Source: Nansenia antarctica (lineage: Eukaryota > Chordata > Actinopteri > Argentiniformes > Microstomatidae). Taken from it: a stretch of DNA of 64,000 nt. Shown here piece after piece: positions 49,346 through 61,689 of this stretch. The notes below the pieces were generated by a model. It searched no databases, had not been told where the DNA came from, and saw only the letters and a program-made list of their open reading frames with translations. Position numbers and translations under genes: made by a program. Location: positions 1,284,551 through 1,348,550 of the forward strand of contig OZ022347.1 of NCBI GenBank assembly GCA_963989245.1, in the 5' to 3' direction. Every line of letters begins with the position of its first letter. The stretch's first letter is position 1.

Positions 49346-50040
49346 CCTGTACTGGACATGTACTTGGTTTCTTGGTCTTGAATTAATGGAGCAGTGACGT
49401 ATGTATGTTCTCTAGACATCTTTCCCATACTACATCACTCATTTCCAGGCCTAGCTGAGCTTCCCAACCTTTGATCTTCGCTGTATTGGTGTCTATCTGT
49501 TCCAGAAGACGTTGGTGGGTAATAGACACTGCTCAAATGGAACTAGGTGGAACTGATTATTCCATTCTAGAACCCTATGGGATCTATGGAATGTGCATCC
49601 TAACACAATGCCTAACCTCTAGGGAGCGGAATACATTTGAGGACAGAGGACCCCATACTTATCATACATGTCTAAGCTGCTCAAATGATGCAAAGTGCTC
49701 ATCCAGATACAGTCCCTCCACAGTTGAAATGTCCAGTTCTTTCCATTGTATATATGCAGCATCTTCCCTTGCAGGGATAAAGGCATGATTATCACCAATA
49801 GGGTGATGCGTGGGGGCTCTAATATGAATCAGTTTCCACACTATAGAAATGTGGAAGTTCCCCTCAGGTAATGATTTATCTGTCTATCTTAACTGGGTTG
49901 TTCAGAGGGGCAGAGCACGATGTCCAGGCTGCAGGCTGCTTGCCACTTCCCACACCTTCTGAAACATCAACTTCAAGCACCTTTCAAGGACTTTCAAGAC
50001 TCAATTCCCAGAGACAGAACTAGTTGACGAGCTAAGTAAA
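49346..50040. other. Unassigned DNA
   Basis: No feature recognised. Confidence 0.4.
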
Positions 50041-50066
50041 AAAAAATTGAATATATATATTTTTTT

Positions 50067-50184
<118 letters not shown>

Positions 50185-50379
50185 ATTTCAAGCACTTTCA
50201 ATGACCCATGTCTATTTTCAAAAACGTTCAAGACCTTGATTTCTTTTTCTGAAATTCATCTGCAGTAATGCTAAATGGACAGTATTTTCATCAGGACAAT
50301 TCCTCCAGGTATGAGAGGATATTCAAATGAACTGCCCATCCAGATGGATTAAGAGAATGCTAAAAAAGTTGTGATGAAA

Positions 50380-50410
<31 letters not shown>

Positions 50411-50479
50411 CATACATAATAACATAATATATACATAATATACATTTCATGTTTTAATGATTGTTTTAAATGTGTTTAC

Positions 50480-50720
50480 AGGTTGTGACGCCCTCAGCTC
50501 CTCCCCACAGGCTGTTCTCGAGGCAAGGACCATAGACACTAAATGCTAGTTTTTCGTCCTTACCCAGGGAGAAACTAAATGACCAGTGCCAGACGACATG
50601 AGTGATAGAGAGAGCAGACATTAAAAGCATGTCTGACAGGTATTCAGGCGCTAGTTCATCGAGTGACTTGAACACCAATAAAAGGATCTTAAAATCTATT
50701 CTAAAACTGACAGTGTGTGT
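50480..50720 (-). mobile_element. LINE ORF2 C-terminal fragment, antisense
   Basis: The minus strand translates FRIDFKILLLVFKSLDELAP and EYLSDML, the conserved segment after the RT of L2/CR1-type LINEs. Frameshifted afterwards. Confidence 0.75.
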
Positions 50721-50879
50721 GACAGGGGTGTGTGTGTGTATGTGTGTGTGGGGGGCGGGGGGGGGGGAATCAGCAGGAACAACAGTCAACTATGACCTGC
50801 TGAAGTTTATAATCACTCACATACAGCGAGATCTGAATACACTTGACCTTTAATAACTACAGGGGCGATAGTCGGATGC

Positions 50880-51390
50880 TGCTATATGCCACATCTGCAG
50901 AGCAAACAACAAGGCAGCAACCCTGCCGTGTGGATTGATGTGGAAGACCGACCAAGCAGGACAGTGGCAGTGCGACAGCAGGGTGCCTGGATGAAGTGGG
51001 AACAGGTGACGGAGCGTAACGTCACCTGGCAGGACATCTGGAGGTGGAACCCCCCAGAGGATCAAGTTCTTAATCCCGGGGGGTCTATAATGATGTCCTT
51101 CTCAGCCCATCCAACCTGTTCACACAGGGCAGAGTAAAGACACCGGCATGCCCTCTGTGTTCCGAGACAGGGACCCAGGAACACATCCTGAGCAGCTGCT
51201 CTCAGGGTTAGGGTTAGGGGTGAGGGGCGCTATCGCTGGAGACACCACCAGGTGTTCAGGTCTACTGCTGAGGCAATCAGCCAGGGGGTCAGCCGTAGCA
51301 GATATGCCCACCCCCCACGCGACAGCCAAGACAAGCATGTATGTCAAGGTGGGAGAGCAGCCGAAGAGAAGACCTAAGGTAGATAGATAG
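50880..51390 (+). mobile_element. Non-LTR retrotransposon C-terminal fragment with zinc motif
   Basis: Across frame changes it reads MKWEQVTERNVTWQDIWRW and then CPLCSETGTQEHILSSC, a C-X2-C-X7-H-X4-C motif as found at the C-terminus of many LINE reverse transcriptases. Degenerate. Confidence 0.6.
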
Positions 51391-51447
51391 ATGGATAGAT
51401 AGATAGGTAGATAGATAGATAGATAAGTAGATAGGTAGATAGATATG

Positions 51448-51485
<38 letters not shown>

Positions 51486-51572
51486 TGTAGATATATAGAT
51501 AGATAGATAGATAGATATGTAGATAGATAGATAGATAGATAGATATGTAGATAGACAGACAGATAGATCTTT
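51378..51572. repeat. (AGAT)n microsatellite
   Basis: AGAT repeats with periodic ATGTAGAT interruptions. Confidence 0.96.
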
Positions 51573-51642
51573 CTATTTAGTCAGGACAGTGCACATTAAT
51601 GAACAGTCACTTATACAAGGGTTGGGGTTATGGTTAGTGGAA

Positions 51643-51768
51643 CAGCTCTCTTACTGGTCCTGGAGTGGAACAGGTCTCTTACTGGTCCTGGAGTGGAACA
51701 GGTCTCTTACTGGTCCTGGAGTGGAACAGGTCTCTTACTGGTCCTGGAGTGGAACAGGTCCAGGGACA
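51643..51768 (-). repeat. 28-bp minisatellite inside a LINE fragment
   Basis: Four to five copies of GTCCTGGAGTGGAACAGGTC plus TCTTACTG. It is contiguous with the antisense LINE coding sequence that follows. Confidence 0.88.
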
Positions 51769-52010
51769 GATGGCAGGTTGCAGCCGACGATGACCTTCTC
51801 GGCTGACCGAAGTAATCCTCTGTAATCTGCCTCTTCCCTTGGCAGTGGGGGCAGCGAACCAGACGGTGATCGATGAGCTGAGGATGGACTCCGTGATGGA
51901 TGCGTAGAACCGGACCATCACTTTCTCACTTTCTGGGGCATATTGGATTTCTTCAGCAGCCGGAGGACGAGCATCCTCTGGTGGGAGAGGTGTCATAACC
52001 TCTTATTGGG
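51755..52010 (-). mobile_element. LINE RT C-terminal fragment, antisense
   Basis: The minus strand reads RFYASITESILSSSITVWFA and then a basic segment, a common teleost LINE signature (FY..IES.L..SITVWF). Confidence 0.78.
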
Positions 52011-52379
52011 TGGAGACGGGGAGGAGAGGGAGGGGGGAGAGGTGTCATAACCTCTTATTGGGTGGAGACGGGGAGGAGAGGGAGGGGGTGGGTATGTGGG
52101 TCAGAGTCAGGACTGGTCCGTTGTCTGTCGAACCTACAGTAGAAGTCATTCAGGTCATTTGTAAAGTCTAAGGTCGTCCAGAGTGGGGGTATTTTGGTTT
52201 TGTAGTCTGTGATCTCCCGAAGACATATGTTGAAATTCTTTATTGGGAATAACCCCTCGAGATGAACCATCACGTTTTCAAGGGGGTCCGCAAAGACAAA
52301 ATACAGAATTATTCTGACAGTCTTATAACAAAGACAAAATAAACAATACCAACCAAATACAGAAAAGAGCATACAACAG

Positions 52380-52380
52380 T

Positions 52381-52417
<37 letters not shown>

Positions 52418-52432
52418 GCAACAACAGCAACG
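52380..52432. repeat. (AAC)n microsatellite
   Basis: AAC/CAG-like triplets. The poly-Cys antisense frame is an artefact. Confidence 0.95.
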
Positions 52433-52474
52433 ACACACAGCACATAATCGTTTCAGAGATCTGTTATAATGATG

Positions 52475-52545
52475 TTGTTCAGATTCAGATTCAGATTCAG
52501 ACAACTTTATTGATCCCACTGGGGGCAATTCATTAGTAGCTTTAC
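52475..52545 (-). repeat. LINE 3' tail, antisense
   Basis: (ATTCAG)n and CAACTTTATTGATCCCACTG form the inverted end of a Rex-type teleost LINE. Confidence 0.6.
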
Positions 52546-52679
52546 TCCTCATTCAGACACCAACAACAGACAACAGTACCATGTCATGTCAAGCACAGTT
52601 CAATAAACAGACAACTAGGTCATTAAAGGGCACAAACTGCTCGACTAGGAACAGTGTAGGTCTACTTGAAGTGATCACA

Positions 52680-52909
52680 AGGCCAACACCCTCCCAACAT
52701 TTAAACAGGCCCTCGAAACCCACCTCTTCAAGCTTGCCTTCACCAGTTAACCCTCTCCCCCTCCCCTTCCCATGTGTCCCCAGCACTACCTTAATTAGGC
52801 CCCTATACTTTCTTCTATTTATTTTTTGTGTCTTTTTATTATTACTACTCAATCTTTTCAGTTTGTAAAGTGTCTTTGAGTGTCTAGAAAAGCGCTATAT
52901 AAGTCTAAT

Positions 52910-52979
<70 letters not shown>

Positions 52980-52982
52980 CAC
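52680..52982 (+). mobile_element. LINE 3' end with (ATT)n
   Basis: Codes for NTLPTFKQALETHLFKLAFT and stops, then AAAAGCGCTATATAAGTC and about 20 ATT units. A related inverted copy is at 53825-53940. Confidence 0.78.
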
Positions 52983-53189
52983 CATCTGAGTTCAGTAGTC
53001 TGATAGCTGCAGGGATAAAAGGTTTGGAGTGACGGTTGGTCTCACTCCGAGGAACATTAAAACGACGGCCGGAAGGCAACAGTGAAAAGTGGTGAGCCAA
53101 AGCACGGAGGGGGTGGCTGTTGTGGTCAAAAGCATGAACAGGCCGTCTCACAGTGAGAGGACAGCGCAGATTTAAACCATTTAAAAGAG

Positions 53190-53600
53190 GATATTGATCG
53201 GATGTGGACAGGGAGACTATTCCAGTCGGTTGGAGCTTTAAACATTTGATTTCTTTTAAGATATTATGTCGCCTTGGAACAAAACCTGTTTGCTCCATTT
53301 CTTTTTAATGCCACACAACTGACTGTGTACCTGAGCTCGGAGAATCGTATTATACTCATATCTCAAGGCCACAATGTAATTCAGTGTGTCAGAGTTTGAA
53401 GTAGTTCCGTATGTCTGCTCAAATTGTGCTGTAGGTGCCTCAATTTCCTTTAATATCAGTCCGTTTCCTCTTTCGAAGTTTCATATAAAACAATAACTTC
53501 TTTTGTAATATCGCTTTAATAGATTCCCATAATGCTGAGTCGTCAACATTAAAGTATAGTGGATAATGTACATAGCCTTTATTTATGTAAACCAGCTCCT
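53190..53600 (-). mobile_element. L1-like ORF2 fragment, antisense and degenerate
   Basis: The minus strand reads DDSALWESIKAILQKKLLFY, then after a frameshift SDTLNYIVALRYEYNTILRA, both typical of the L1 linker between endonuclease and RT. EQTGFVPRRHNILKEI follows, like the L1 RT start. Internally deleted. Confidence 0.65.
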
Positions 53601-53819
53601 TCCCTTCTTGTGATTTTTTTTGAAAGTGTTTTTTTTCTTCCCTTTCCTAACACCAGGGGAGCCACCCCTCCTAAATTTCGTTGTTTGGTACCTGTACTGT
53701 AGCAATGACAATAAAGACCATTCATTCATTCATTCATTCATTCATTCATTAACTTTGTCGTTGGTATCAATAAAATAACACGTGTTTTGTTATATATTTG
53801 AAGAAACCTTTATCATTGA

Positions 53820-54060
53820 GAATATGTCTGGGGACACATGGGAAGGGGAGGGGGAGAGGGTTAACTGGTGAAGGCGAGCTTGAAGAGGTGGGTTTTGAGG
53901 GCCTGTTCAAATGTTGGCAGGGTGTTGGCCTGTCTGATGTGGTTGGGGAGGAGGGCGTTCCAGAGGGACGGGGCTGCGGCTGAAAAGGCCCCACGCACCC
54001 CAGGTCCGGAGCTCGGTGGTCCTGATGGTCTTGAGGGTGGTTCGGTCGTCTCTCATGGCA
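53820..54060 (-). mobile_element. LINE ORF2 C-terminal fragment, antisense
   Basis: The minus strand carries a truncated LINE end related to 52680-52790 (HLNRPSKPTSSSSPSPVNPL frame and its true coding frame PTFEQALKTHLFKLAFTS). Confidence 0.7.
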
Positions 54061-54451
54061 ACTCATGAGAACATCTGCCCTCAAGCTTTTTTCGGTGTGT
54101 ATAAACGCCTTCCCCTGTTTCCCTGGGTGATTGTTGTCATGGCTCCGTGCGACCACCGGAGGGCAGCAGAGGGCCGCTCCGAGGACTAATTAACACACAG
54201 GTGTTCATGGTCCCAGTAGATCAGACTCTCCTTAAGAGAGGTGTGTTGGTGCTCGTATCTTTGTAGTTGCTTGAATTGTTCGCCACGGGTGCACTAGCCT
54301 CTGTGGCAGAGCCGTAGTTTAAGACTTGTTATTATTTTCCCAAAGTATTCATATTCAACACATAATAAACCATATTCTGGAGTAAAGCAAGCGGCCTATT
54401 TTGACTTTCACCATCACTTGTCAGGGTCGAGGATGCCCATAATAGCAACAT

Positions 54452-54481
54452 GCCACCACACACACACACACACACACACAG

Positions 54482-54524
<43 letters not shown>

Positions 54525-54532
54525 CACACAAA
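54452..54532. repeat. (CA)n microsatellite
   Basis: Near-pure AC repeat with one GGCGC interruption. Confidence 0.96.
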
Positions 54533-54643
54533 CACAAGCCCGCTCCATCTCCCTCCACTTTACAAAGTCTTTTAAAAATGACGCTGATTCACAGATCTCC
54601 TACTATCGTCACTGCCCTGACATCCTAACGGGCCTTGTGAAGC

Positions 54644-54843
54644 NNNNNNNNNNNNNNNNNNNNNNNNNNNNNNNNNNNNNNNNNNNNNNNNNNNNNNNNN
54701 NNNNNNNNNNNNNNNNNNNNNNNNNNNNNNNNNNNNNNNNNNNNNNNNNNNNNNNNNNNNNNNNNNNNNNNNNNNNNNNNNNNNNNNNNNNNNNNNNNNN
54801 NNNNNNNNNNNNNNNNNNNNNNNNNNNNNNNNNNNNNNNNNNN
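54644..54843. other. Assembly gap (200 N)
   Basis: Exactly 200 unknown bases; true length unknown. Open frames drawn across it are meaningless. Confidence 0.99.
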
Positions 54844-55690
54844 AGCGGTGTAGTGATTGCGTGTCCTTCAGCAGGGGGGGGGGGGACTGCCCTGAGCTCA
54901 TCCAGCACAAATGTGCACTTAGCCTCTGCTGCGTTTGTTAGCGTTGCATCCTGGGAAATGAGCTGATCTTAGCGCCATATGCGGGGGGGGGACCCGGACA
55001 TTAATCTTTAATTAAGACCCTTTTTTCCCGAGAATTCCGAGAAAGAGCGCTGGATGGATTCAGAAAGAGTGAAGGGGCCAGCTCGGAAATAGCGGGGTGC
55101 TGGGGGTGGGGGCACTAGATCTACTCGTGAGCTCTTTCTGTTTCACTGTCAAACGTCAAAAGGCCCCCAATGTATCTGCCAGGGACGTTCACAGGTTTTC
55201 TTTCTTTCTTTAAAGCTCTTTAGCTAATCAGGAGACACTGATCTGCTGCAGGGAGGGAGGAATCAGAGAGAGACGGCTGGGTGTGGATTTCTCTTGAAGC
55301 AGCTTAAGTTAATTGGCATTATTGCTACGACTGTAATATCGTTCTATATGTGATCCATAGGGAGGGAGGATAGAGGGGTTGCTTTTAATGGGGTGGGCTT
55401 TCTCCAAGATTGTCGCTTGATTATTTAGATTTGGACACCATCGTGATGGTTGATTAAAGCTTCACATAATCTTCACATAATCGGTTTCTAAGGATGTTGC
55501 TGGAAGACATACAACAATACCAAACAGCTGAGTGATGTGCCACTAACAAAGCCCCAGAGACGGAACCCTATTTCCTTTTGAATGTAGAAGACTCACACGG
55601 TCAGAAGCAGGCAGCTCTCAGAGATGACAAACGGAGCTAGGCTAATTGCTTTGATTACTTCATTACTTCCATCCCCAGTGAGAAGTGGTA
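54844..55690. other. Unassigned DNA
   Basis: No gene, RNA or repeat with visible ends recognised. Confidence 0.4.
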
Positions 55691-55692
55691 TA

Positions 55693-55985
55693 GATGGTAA
55701 ACGGACTGACTTATATAGCGGCCTTATTCCAAAGCGCTTTACAACGGCCTCTCGTCCACCCATGCACGCACACATTCACACACCGATGGCGAGGTAGGCA
55801 AGCTATCATGCAAGGCGCCGGCCGGCCCGCTCACTGGGAGCGATTTTGGGGTTCAGTGTCTTGCCCAAGGACACTTCGACATGTGGCCAGCCGGGGTTTG
55901 AACCGCTGACCTGCCGACCTTGCGATCATTAGACGGCGTCTCTACCTCCTGAAACACAGCCTCTACCTCCTGAGACACAGCCTCT
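55693..55985 (-). mobile_element. SINE-like repeat, uninterrupted copy
   Basis: Runs from ATGGTAAACGGACTGACTTA to CCTCCTGAGACACAGCC. It provides the empty-site version (ATGCAAGGCGCC at about 55809) of the copy disrupted at 25940-34230. A tail of CCTCTACCTCC units follows to about 56075. Confidence 0.82.
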
Positions 55986-56189
55986 ACCTCCTGAGACAGC
56001 CTCTACCTCCTGCGCCACAGCCTCTACATCCACCAGCCTCTACCTCCACCAGCCTCTACCTCCCGCGCCACAGCCGCCCCACAAGGACGTTTAGAAGGCA
56101 GCTCTCAGAAGACACAAACGGAACTAGGCTAATTGTTTTGATTACTCCGTTATATGACTTCCATCCCCAGTGAGAGGTGGTATAGGAGA

Positions 56190-57034
56190 GCTGGAAGTGG
56201 AGGATAGGGAGAAAGGACCAGGGAAGGTAGCAGAGCTGGAAGTGGAGGATGGGGAGAGGGGACCAGGGAAGGTAGCAGAGCTGGAAGTGGAGGATAGGGA
56301 GAGGGGACCAGGGAAGGTAGCAGAGCTGGAAGTGGAGGATAGGGAGAGGGGACCAGGGAAGGTAGCAGAGCTGGAAGTGGAGGATAGGGAGAGGGGACCA
56401 GGGAAGGTAGCAGAGCTGGAAGTGGAGGATAGGGAGAGGGGACCAGGGAAGGTAGCAGAGCTGGAAGTGGAGGATGGGGAGAGGGGACCAGGGAAGGTAG
56501 CAGAGCTGGAAGTGGAGGATAGGGAGAGGGGACCAGGGAAGGTAGCAGAGCTGGAAGTGGAGGATAGGGAGAAGGGACCAGGGAAGGTAGCAGAGCTGGA
56601 AGTGGAGGATAGGGAGAGGGGACCAGGGAAGGTAGCAGAGCTGGAAGTGGAGGATAGGGAGAGGGGACCAGGGAAGGTAGCAGAGCTGGAAGTGGAGGAT
56701 AGGGAGAGGGGACCAGGGAAGGTAGCAGAGCTGGAAGTGGAGGATAGGGAGAGGGGACCAGGGAAGGTAGCAGAGCTGGAAGTGGAGGATGGGGAGAGGG
56801 GACCAGGGAAGGTAGCAGAGCTGGAAGTGGAGGATAGGGAGAGGGGACCAGGGAAGGTAGCAGAGCTGGAAGTGGAGGATAGGGAGAGGGGACCAGGGAA
56901 GGTAGCAGAGCTGGAAGTGGAGGATAGGGAGAGGGGACCAGGGAAGGTAGCAGAGCTGGAAGTGGAGGATAGGGAGAGGGGACCAGGGAAGGTAGCAGAG
57001 CTGGAAGTGGAGGATGGGGAGAAGGGACCAGGGA
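56190..57034 (+). repeat. 45-bp minisatellite, about 19 copies
   Basis: Units of CTGGAAGTGGAGGATAGGGA, GAGGGGACCAGGGAAGGTAG and CAGAG with few A/G variants. Because 45 is divisible by 3, one plus frame and two minus frames stay open as 15-residue repeats. No start context, splice site or domain supports a gene. Confidence 0.96.
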
Positions 57035-57316
57035 GAGGAAGGAGCAGAGGAGAGATTTGTGTGCTGCTAACACGGAGAGACAGATGGTCGGGTGTGCACC
57101 TTAGTGAGGCGAAGCGATTGGAAGCGTTTAAACCCCTCTTTCTTTCTTTCTTTCTTTTGCCACAGGGAGTAGAACACACTCAGGAAGACCCAACACAAGA
57201 GTCTCCAACACAACACCCCCCCGAGCACCATTCTGTTTTTATCTCCTCCTCTCCTCTCTCAAAGTGTCTCAATGAGAGACGTCAAGACTGAGGTGGTTTT
57301 TCTGCTGCTATGGTTA

Positions 57317-57361
<45 letters not shown>

Positions 57362-57556
57362 TAATAATAACAATAATAATAATAATAATAATAATAATCA
57401 TCATCATAAGGTGAATCTATATAAGACATTTTTTTCTGCTGTTATGGTTAATATAATAATAATAATAATAATTAATAACAACAATAATAATAATAATAAT
57501 AATAATAACAATAATAATAATAACAATAATAATAATAATAATAATAATAATACGGT
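57317..57556. repeat. Duplicated (AAT)n microsatellites
   Basis: Two AAT/AAC tracts separated by a duplicated flank (CTGCTATGGTTAATATAATA near 57302 and a variant near 57438). Confidence 0.95.
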
Positions 57557-57858
57557 GAATCTACATAATAAATGGTGTTTATGTTGTTTTCTACCGGCAG
57601 TTTAAATGAGCAGCATCTTGACGCTGCGATGTGTCTCTTTAATGAACCCAACAGCTGCTCAACTGTCAGGCAGTTCATTCATCCTTCTACTCCGCCAGCC
57701 ATCATCACACCATCAGTCTCTTCTCCTCTTAGAAGAAACTCTTTCATTGGTAACTAAACTGCCGATCTGGTAATTACTATCTACAGTACACATCCTGTAG
57801 TATTTCAAACCCACCTTTTTCCACACAGTTAAAGAGAAGTATTATTTTTCACTGACGG

Positions 57859-58094
57859 CACTGGCGGACTCAGGGGGGGGCGACCGACCGCCCCTCCTGG
57901 TGCCCCCACGGTTGGAAAACGTCTCTCTTAAGTGCCCTTTAGAGTGGTCAAAAATGAGAGGACGTGCCCTATTGGTGCCCCTCCAATGGTCTAAACTTGA
58001 CCATGTGCACTGATGGGGTCCCATGTTGTGCAGTAGGTGCCCTTTTTTTCTTTTCGCCCCCCCCTGCCCTTCAAACAGCCTGAGTCCGCCAATG
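57859..58094. mobile_element. hAT-like MITE (family 1, copy b)
   Basis: Ends CACTGGCGGACTCAGG and GAGTCCGCCAATG. A perfect 8-bp TSD, ACTGACGG, lies at 57851-57858 and 58095-58102. The body matches 4546-4782. Confidence 0.87.
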
Positions 58095-58171
58095 ACTGAC
58101 GGTGAAATACTATGTTTTCATCCCTTCATCAGAATATGTTCAGACCTTCTGCTAGCCCTTCTTCTACTGCC

Positions 58172-60014
58172 CTATCAGCCCAATAGAGCTCTCGGGTCTT
58201 CTGCTAGCATATCAGCCCAATAGAGCTCTCAGGTCTTCTGCTAGCATATCAGCCCAATAGAGCTCTCAGGTCTTCTGCTAGCATATCAGCCCAATAGAGC
58301 TCTCGGGTCTTCTGCTAGCATATCAGCCCAATAGAGCTCTCAGGTCTTCTGCTAGCATATCAGCCCAATAGAGCTCTCGGGTCTTCTGCTAGCATATCAG
58401 CCCAATAGAGCTCTCAGGTCTTCTGCTAGCATATCAGCCCAATAGAGCTCTCAGGTCTTCTGCTAGCATATCAGCCCAATAGAGCTCTCAAGTCTTCTGC
58501 TAGCATATCAGCCCAATAGAGCTCTCAAGTCTTCGGCTAGCATATCAGCCCAATAGAGCTCTCAGGTCTTCTGCTAGCATATCAGCCCAATAGAGCTCTC
58601 AGGTGTTCTGCTAGCATATCAGCCCAATAGAGCTCTCAGGTGTTCTGCTAGCATATCAGCCCAATAGAGCTCTCAGATCTTCTGCTAGCATATCAGCCCA
58701 ATAGAGCTCTCAGGTCTTCTGCTAGCATATCAGCCCAATAGAGCTCTCAGGTCTTCTGCTAGCATATCAGCCCAATAGAGCTCTCAGGTCTTCTGCTAGC
58801 ATATCAGCCCAATAGAGCTCTCAAGTCTTCTGCTAGCATATCAGCCCAATAGAGCTCTCAAGTCTTCGGCTAGCATATCAGCCCAATAGAGCTCTCAGGT
58901 CTTCTGCTAGCATATCAGCCCAATAGAGCTCTCAGGTGTTCTGCTAGCATATCAGCCCAATAGAGCTCTCAAGTCTTCTGCTAGCATATCAGCCCAATAG
59001 AGCTCTCAAGTCTTCGGCTAGCATATCAGCCCAATAGAGCTCTCAGGTCTTCTGCTAGCATATCAGCCCAATAGAGCTCTCAGGTGTTCTGCTAGCATAT
59101 CAGCCCAATAGAGCTCTCAGGTGTTCTGCTAGCATATCAGCCCAATAGAGCTCTCAGATCTTCTGCTAGCATATCAGCCCAATAGAGCTCTCAGGTCTTC
59201 TGCTAGCATATCAGCCCAATAGAGCTCTCGGGTCTTCTGCTAGCATATCAGCCCAATAGAGCTCTCAGGTCTTCTGCTAGCATATCAGCCCAATAGAGCT
59301 CTCAGGTATTCTGCTAGCATATCAGCCCAATAGAGCTCTCAGGTCTTCTGCTAGCATATCAGCCCAATAGAGCTCTCAAGTCTTCTGCTAGCATATCAGC
59401 CCAATAGAGCTCTCAAGTCTTCGGCTAGCATATCAGCCCAATAGAGCTCTCAGGTCTTCTGCTAGCATATCAGCCCAATAGAGCTCTCAGGTGTTCTGCT
59501 AGCATATCAGCCCAATAGAGCTCTCAGGTGTTCTGCTAGCATATCAGCCCAATAGAGCTCTCAGATCTTCTGCTAGCATATCAGCCCAATAGAGCTCTCA
59601 GGTCTTCTGCTAGCATATCAGCCCAATAGAGCTCTCAGGTCTTCTGCTAGCATATCAGCCCAATAGAGCTCTCAAGTCTTCTGCTAGCATATCAGCCCAA
59701 TAGAGCTCTCAGGTCTTCTGCTAGCATATCAGCCCAATAGAGCTCTCAGGTCTTCTGCTAGCATATCAGCCCAATAGAGCTCTCAGGTCTTCTGCTAGCA
59801 TATCAGCCCAATAGAGCTCTCAGGTGTTCTGCTAGCATATCAGCCCAATAGAGCTCTCAAGTCTTCTGCTAGCATATCAGCCCAATAGAGCTCTCAGGTC
59901 TTCTGCTAGCATATCAGCCCAATAGAGCTCTCAGGTCTTCTGCTAGCATATCAGCCCAATAGAGCTCTCAGGTCTTCTGCTAGCATATCAGCCCAATAGA
60001 GCTCTCAGGTATTC
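58172..60014 (+). repeat. 37-bp minisatellite with higher-order structure, about 50 copies
   Basis: Unit CTCTCAGGTCTTCTGCTAGC followed by ATATCAGCCCAATAGAG. Variants (AAGTCTTCTG, AAGTCTTCGG, AGGTGTTCTG, AGATCTTCTG) recur in the same order several times. Confidence 0.97.
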
Positions 60015-60054
60015 TGGCTCTGGTTTTCTCTGTGTACCACATGTACAAAAGAAG

Positions 60055-60262
60055 AGATTTGGTGAGGCTGCATTCTCATTTTATGCCCCCAGATTGTGTC
60101 TCACTGCCAGTTTACATTAGGGATGCAACCTCAGCACATATGTTCAAGTCAAGACTAAAAACCCATCTTTTTAATATGAATCTTTTTAAAAGTATGATTA
60201 TATAATGATTGGAGTACTTTGAGCTGCAACGTTATACAAATACAAGTTATTATTATTATTAC
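60055..60262 (+). mobile_element. LINE 3' end
   Basis: The coding remnant ends STYVQVKTKNPSF-like (TTCAAGTCAAGACTAAAAAC). The tail is TACTTTGAGCTGCAACG and (ATT)n. Confidence 0.65.
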
Positions 60263-60499
60263 TATCCCCCCCCCCCACCCCCCCCCACGCCCTTTTCTCT
60301 CATTGATGTGGCAGATATGTCTCCGGTCTGTATTACTTATTATCTAATTCTCCCCCCCCCGTCTCATAAGCATGCAGCGTCTGAGCGCCCAGGGATCCTC
60401 CATCACCCCACAGACACACAATCACCGGCTTCCTCCGCAGGCTTATTACAAGACATTCATCACCCGCCTCTGTTTCCCTGTTTTCCTCTTCTCCTCTCT

Positions 60500-60659
60500 T
60501 CTGCTCTGCCTCCTCTCTCTCTCTCTCTCCCCTCCCCTCTTCTCTCTCTCTCTCCTCTCCCCTCCCCTCCTCTCTCTCCTTTCTCCCCTCCTCTCTCCCC
60601 TCCCCTCCTCTCTCTCCTCCTCTCTCCTCCTCTTCCCCCTCTCCTCTCCCTCCTCCCCT

Positions 60660-60690
<31 letters not shown>

Positions 60691-60705
60691 CTCTCCTCTC
60701 TCCCA
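60500..60705. repeat. CT-rich tract
   Basis: CTCTCC repeats. Frames on both strands are artefacts. Confidence 0.93.
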
Positions 60706-61006
60706 GAGGCACGAGGTTTTAAAAGCCCCTTACTTAGCCATTCATCTGTTCATTCCACTTACTTTCCCTGTCTTCCCTCTCTTCTCCTCTCTGCCTTTTA
60801 TCTCTCTTCTTCCACCCCCCCACCCCCCTCTGGCTGACCTCGATGAGTGGGGCAGTCCCACTCATATTTCTCATTTCATTGGACAGATACAGTGAAGACA
60901 GACAGGAAAGTAAGGAGAAGAAGGGAGAGAGAGAGGGCATGTCAGCAGGGCATGGGCCGGATTCTAACCTATGCTGACATGGGCATATGTGTGCACTGTA
61001 GACCGC

Positions 61007-61653
61007 GGTGCTGGACCACTGGACCACCCCAGGCCATGGTGCTAGACCACTGGGCCACCCCAGGCCATGGTGCTAGACCACTGGACCACCCCAGGCCATG
61101 GTGCTGGACCACTGGACCACCCCAGGCCATGGTACCAGACCACTGGACCACCCCAGGCCATGGTGCTAGACCACTGGACCACCCCAGGCCATGGTACTAG
61201 ACCACTGGACCACCCCAGGCCATGGTACTAGACCACTGGACCACCCCAGGCCATGGTGCTAGACCACTGGACCACCCCAGGCCATGGTGCTAGACCACTG
61301 GACCACCCCAGGCCATGGTGCTAGACCACTGGACCACCCCAGGCCATGGCGCTAGACCACTGGACCACCCCAGGCCATAATACTAGACCACTGGACCACC
61401 CCAGGCCATGGTGCTAGACCACTGGACCACCCCAGGCCATGGCGCTAGACCACTGGACCACCCCAGGCCATGGTACTAGACCACTGGACCACCCCAGGCC
61501 ATGGTGCTAGACCACTGGACCACCCCAGGCCATGGTATCAGACCACTGGACCATCCCAGGCCATGGTGCTAGACCACTGGACCACCCCAGGCCATGGTAC
61601 TACTGTAGACCACTGGACCACCCCAGGCCATGGTGCTAGACCACTGGACCACC
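61007..61653 (+). repeat. 31-bp minisatellite, about 21 copies
   Basis: Unit GGACCACCCCAGGCCATGGT plus GCTAGACCACT with G/A and C/T variants. Not divisible by 3, so apparent frames are chance. Confidence 0.96.
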
Positions 61654-61689
61654 AAACTTTTCTCCCTGGCCTTTGACCTGAGTTGAGCC

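Noticed and set aside
51208..51222. Telomere-like GGGTTAGGGTTAGG
   Set aside because: Only two units; chance or a trivial interstitial repeat.
54418..54966. Open frames spanning the N gap
   Set aside because: They include unknown bases and CA repeats.
56142..57291. 345- to 373-codon frames with 15-residue repeats
   Set aside because: They are the 45-bp minisatellite read in different frames on both strands.
58172..60014. CRISPR-like regular repeats
   Set aside because: The 37-bp units are head-to-tail with no unique spacers, and the DNA is vertebrate.
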